Source: GCA-002701455 sp964342575 (lineage in GTDB: Bacteria > Pseudomonadota > Alphaproteobacteria > Thalassobaculales > Thalassobaculaceae). From it: a DNA stretch of 7,993 bases. Position numbers and translations under genes: made by a program. The notes below the pieces were generated by a model that ran no database searches, was not told the DNA's origin, and saw nothing but the letters and a program-made list of their open reading frames with translations. The stretch spans positions 1 to 7,993 of the forward strand of contig CAYFGZ010000138.1 in assembly GCA_964342575.1 (NCBI GenBank), given 5' to 3'. Shown here one piece after another: positions 6,139 to 7,993 of this stretch; positions within the stretch are counted from its first letter, which is position 1; each line of letters starts with the position of its first letter.

Positions 6139-6744
6139 TCAGGTAGCGACCCATGCGCGCGTCCCGAACTCGTCGACAGGTGCCGACGACAAGGAGTTGG
6201 CCTCGCGGTCAAACTGGATTGAAAATTGTGCACTGCTCTCGACCTGGCCCCCGTTCGCGTCCGTAAAGGTCACCGGGTGGGCGTGGTCGACGTCCTCGAC
6301 GGCTGTCTTGGCCAGCTTGACCAAGACCTCCAGCCCGGGGACGGTGGCGGCCGCGGGCAGAACCACATCAACAGGGCCCGCCGTGGGGTCGCAAAAGAGC
6401 GCGGTCTTACCCGCGGGGAGAGTATACGGCGAATTAGCCGAGGAAGCATACCCCCAGTCCCGTGCGCCCGCTTGCGGCGGGGCCTCCTGGCCGAAGATGC
6501 CGACGGGGGCCCCTTCGGCGTTCAGGACGGTAAAGGACCCGTCACCGGGCAGCCGGAAGGTAACCCCCGAGGGGGTCATCTTGAGCATCTCGACGCCGTC
6601 CACGAAGACGGAAGTTCGAGACTCATCCACGAGGATGAAGGAGTCGTCCTCAGCGTCGGCGCCCGTTATGCGGCCCGTGCCTACATCGAAGTCGCCGGGG
6701 GTCGACCTTGGGGGCCTCTTCGGCCCGTAGTTGGTGGGGGCCAT
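6139..6744 (-). CDS. Putative virion/fibre-associated protein with C-terminal beta module (201 aa)
   Basis: ATG6744 lies one base after the TAG of the preceding gene (TAG-T-ATG), implying coupled translation; only a G run upstream serves as ribosome-binding site. Residues 1-30 are Pro/Gly-rich and likely extended. Residues 35-85 show short strands ('DSFILVDESRTSVFVDG', 'LKMTPSGVTFRLPGDGSF') resembling fibre or knob beta repeats. Residues ~103-201 ('SPYTLPAGKTALFCDP', 'VDVVLPAAATVPGLEVLVKL', 'HPVTFTDANGG', ending 'GTRAWVAT') follow the common phage pattern V-x-LPAA ... G..V.VK ... VT...G ... W.., and seem related to the tip module of the fibre encoded next. It is probably an accessory fibre, fibre-attachment or decoration protein. 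No catalytic motif is seen. Confidence 0.8.
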   Translation of the reverse strand: MAPTNYGPKRPPRSTPGDFDVGTGRITGADAEDDSFILVDESRTSVFVDGVEMLKMTPSGVTFRLPGDGSFTVLNAEGAPVGIFGQEAPPQAGARDWGYASSANSPYTLPAGKTALFCDPTAGPVDVVLPAAATVPGLEVLVKLAKTAVEDVDHAHPVTFTDANGGQVESSAQFSIQFDREANSLSSAPVDEFGTRAWVAT

Positions 6745-6745
6745 A

Positions 6746-7123
6746 CTAAGCCCCCCAGGGCGCGCGCGCTGCCCCCTTGTAGGCGTAGACGAGCCCGCTC
6801 ACAGAGGTTGACCCCGCCGCGGTGCGGAAGTGTAGAGTGCGGATGCCTTTGATCTTGGGCAGGCTGTACGAGCCCCCGGGGTCAATGGTCAGGCCGCTCG
6901 CAGGCACCGAGGGGGACGCGCCCACGGGGAGGTTCACCACCACGTAGACGAGGTTGTCGCCATCGTTTTGTATGTCGACCTGGGCTATGTCTGCCCCGAT
7001 CTGTCCGGGGGTCACCGTGCCCGGCGGCAGGTCTGGCAGGCTGACCACGGCCCAGGCGGCATTACCGATGCCCGTGCGCGAATACTTCGCGATCTCGTCT
7101 ACTTGAATCTCTCGAAGGGCCAC
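6746..7123 (-). CDS. Small putative structural protein (125 aa)
   Basis: It starts at GTG7123 behind a strong purine region (GAGGGAGG, seven bases upstream, followed by GGAGG), only 19 bp after the upstream gene. The N-terminal 40 residues ('MALREIQVDEIAKY', then 'LPDLPPGTVTPGQIG') look like an arm and linker; residues 44-115 are a compact beta domain ('DIAQVDIQNDGDNLVYVVV', 'SGLTIDPGGSYSLPKIKG', 'RTLHFRTAAGSTSVSGLVY'). An N-terminal arm with a small sandwich is typical of virion decoration, head-fibre or tail accessory proteins. It has no cysteine, signal peptide or membrane segment. I do not recognise a named family, so the structural role rests on fold impression and on position in the module. 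Confidence 0.78.
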   Translation of the reverse strand: MALREIQVDEIAKYSRTGIGNAAWAVVSLPDLPPGTVTPGQIGADIAQVDIQNDGDNLVYVVVNLPVGASPSVPASGLTIDPGGSYSLPKIKGIRTLHFRTAAGSTSVSGLVYAYKGAARAPWGA

Positions 7124-7142
7124 GGCCTCCCCTCCCTCGCTG

Positions 7143-7993
7143 CTATCGGTCGAACGGGTTGACGGTCGGCACCCTGAGCGCCGCCACGTCCTCTGGTTGT
7201 TCCGTCTGGTCTACGAGCGACAGCCCCACAAGCGCGGGCGTCAGCGCCCCCACCTCTGCGGCGTCAATCTCCCCATCGTCGTCGGAGTCGAGCCACATCG
7301 GGCGCTGGCTCATCTTGCTAAGTTCTTCTTCGGCCTGCTCTTGCAACTCTCGCGGGTCAACGTTCGGCAGGATGCCGACGGACGCGGCGTGGGCTGCCAC
7401 ACAAAGCGCGTGTGCGCGCCGATACTGCGCTCCCGCGAGTTGGTCGGGGTATCGGCCAGCGGGTAGGGTGACCTCTACCTGAGAGCGCATATCCACGGCC
7501 GCAATCAGCGGGCCCCATGAGTCGGAGCCCTGCGGCAAAGCGTGGGCCATCTGCGGAAACAACTCGACCAGGCCGCCAGGGGTGAGCCCTGTCGAGAAGG
7601 GGGCGCGAACAACCCGAACGGCGCCCCGCTCTACCCGTGTTGACGGTGCCCCGAGGTTTGCCCCCGCCGGGTCCACGTCGACAGTGTAGGCCACCTCGTA
7701 GGCCCCCGAGCGGTTGACCTCAGCCCCGAGCGCGCCCGCCGCGACGTCAGCGTGCCACACGTTGTGAACCAGGCTTCCCGCCGTGCTCTCTGGGATGTCC
7801 GCGGGGAGAGCGTGAGCGAGCCGCACAACGCCCCGGCCCGCGTCGTAGTGTGTGACCTGGACCGGATACCGGCCGACCGCCCCAAGGGACAGCCACCACC
7901 GACCCCACGACCCCACGAGGCCAGAGAGGGCGGAAGCGTCGGCCACATCGACCGACAGGCTGTGAGGGTCTGGGATGCCGGTCACGTTGAGCG
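7143..7993 (-). CDS. Putative virion/connector protein with EF-hand loop, 5' end incomplete
   Basis: The frame is open to the right edge. A GTG at 7985 would give 280 residues, but no ribosome-binding site is visible in the eight bases before it, so the true start probably lies outside the window. Residues 1-170 (numbered from that GTG) are mixed beta ('WGRWWLSLGAVGRYPVQVTH', 'GAYEVAYTVDVDPAG', 'RGAVRVVRAPF'). Residues ~174-225 are helical ('AGAQYRRAHALCVAAHAA', 'RELQEQAEEELSKMSQ'), recalling helical neck or connector proteins. Residues 233-244, DSDDDGEIDAAE, match the EF-hand calcium loop at all key positions. The protein ends 'VNPFDR'. As first gene of the visible run, ahead of the small virion and fibre genes, it may be a neck or connector component; this is inference and no family is recognised with certainty. 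Confidence 0.8.
   Translation of the reverse strand, partial: LNVTGIPDPHSLSVDVADASALSGLVGSWGRWWLSLGAVGRYPVQVTHYDAGRGVVRLAHALPADIPESTAGSLVHNVWHADVAAGALGAEVNRSGAYEVAYTVDVDPAGANLGAPSTRVERGAVRVVRAPFSTGLTPGGLVELFPQMAHALPQGSDSWGPLIAAVDMRSQVEVTLPAGRYPDQLAGAQYRRAHALCVAAHAASVGILPNVDPRELQEQAEEELSKMSQRPMWLDSDDDGEIDAAEVGALTPALVGLSLVDQTEQPEDVAALRVPTVNPFDR
7254..7289 (-). other. EF-hand type calcium-binding loop (coding segment)
   Basis: Codons 233-244 of the partial protein spell D-S-D-D-D-G-E-I-D-A-A-E. Positions 1, 3, 5, 9 (Asp) and 12 (Glu) supply the ligands, position 6 is the required Gly and position 8 the core Ile: a complete canonical loop. Only one loop is seen, as in some dockerin-like or single-EF proteins, preceded by a helix and 'RPMWL' and followed by 'VGALTPALVGLSL'. 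Calcium binding follows from the motif and is not shown. Confidence 0.75.

Noticed and set aside
1..7993. tRNA genes, insertion sequences or attachment sites
   Set aside because: I saw no T-loop-like GGTTCGA-type elements with matching stems, no transposase frames and no terminal inverted or direct repeats outside the fibre gene.

Overview
The window is a GC-rich stretch (clearly above 60% G+C by eye) that reads as part of the structural, late-gene module of a tailed double-stranded DNA bacteriophage or prophage. The evidence is protein architecture: a tail-fibre-like protein with the phage motif 'NKIVNL..P.NA.DAA.KADV' and long alanine-rich repeats, a hub-sized ~1,030-residue tail protein, and several small beta-rich proteins packed end to end. 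No integrase, repressor, replication or packaging gene lies inside, so the sequence does not show lytic versus lysogenic lifestyle or the host. GTG starts are frequent, as in many high-GC phages and hosts.

Layout. Seven genes run on the minus strand, transcribed from right to left: a 5'-open protein of at least 280 residues with a textbook EF-hand calcium loop near its C-terminus (7143-7993); a 125-residue small protein (6746-7123); a 201-residue protein with a fibre-type C-terminal beta module (6139-6744); a 553-residue tail fibre-like protein with seven tandem 11-residue repeats followed by longer repeats and a DUF2793-like domain (4450-6111); a 65-residue small protein (4195-4392); a 1,032-residue tail hub/tip-like protein (1096-4194); and a 194-residue protein of unknown function (515-1099). 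Spacing is 57 bp or less throughout, with a one-base gap, a zero-base junction and an ATGA overlap, so one polycistronic transcript with translational coupling is the simple reading. Small GC hairpins sit on each side of the fibre gene.

At the left end the strand switches. A plus-strand gene of unknown function (72-518) converges on the structural operon, and the two stop codons share one CTAG tetranucleotide, with no room for a terminator between them. The first 79 bases may hold the tail of another plus-strand gene that overlaps it.

Together the minus-strand genes probably build the adsorption end of the virion: hub, fibre and accessory structural proteins, perhaps starting from a connector/neck component. 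I see no defence system, mobile element, CRISPR array, tRNA or rRNA. The most unusual points are the EF-hand in a virion-context protein, the two-tier repeat design of the fibre, and the orphan convergent gene. No stretch longer than about 60 bp lacks a gene.
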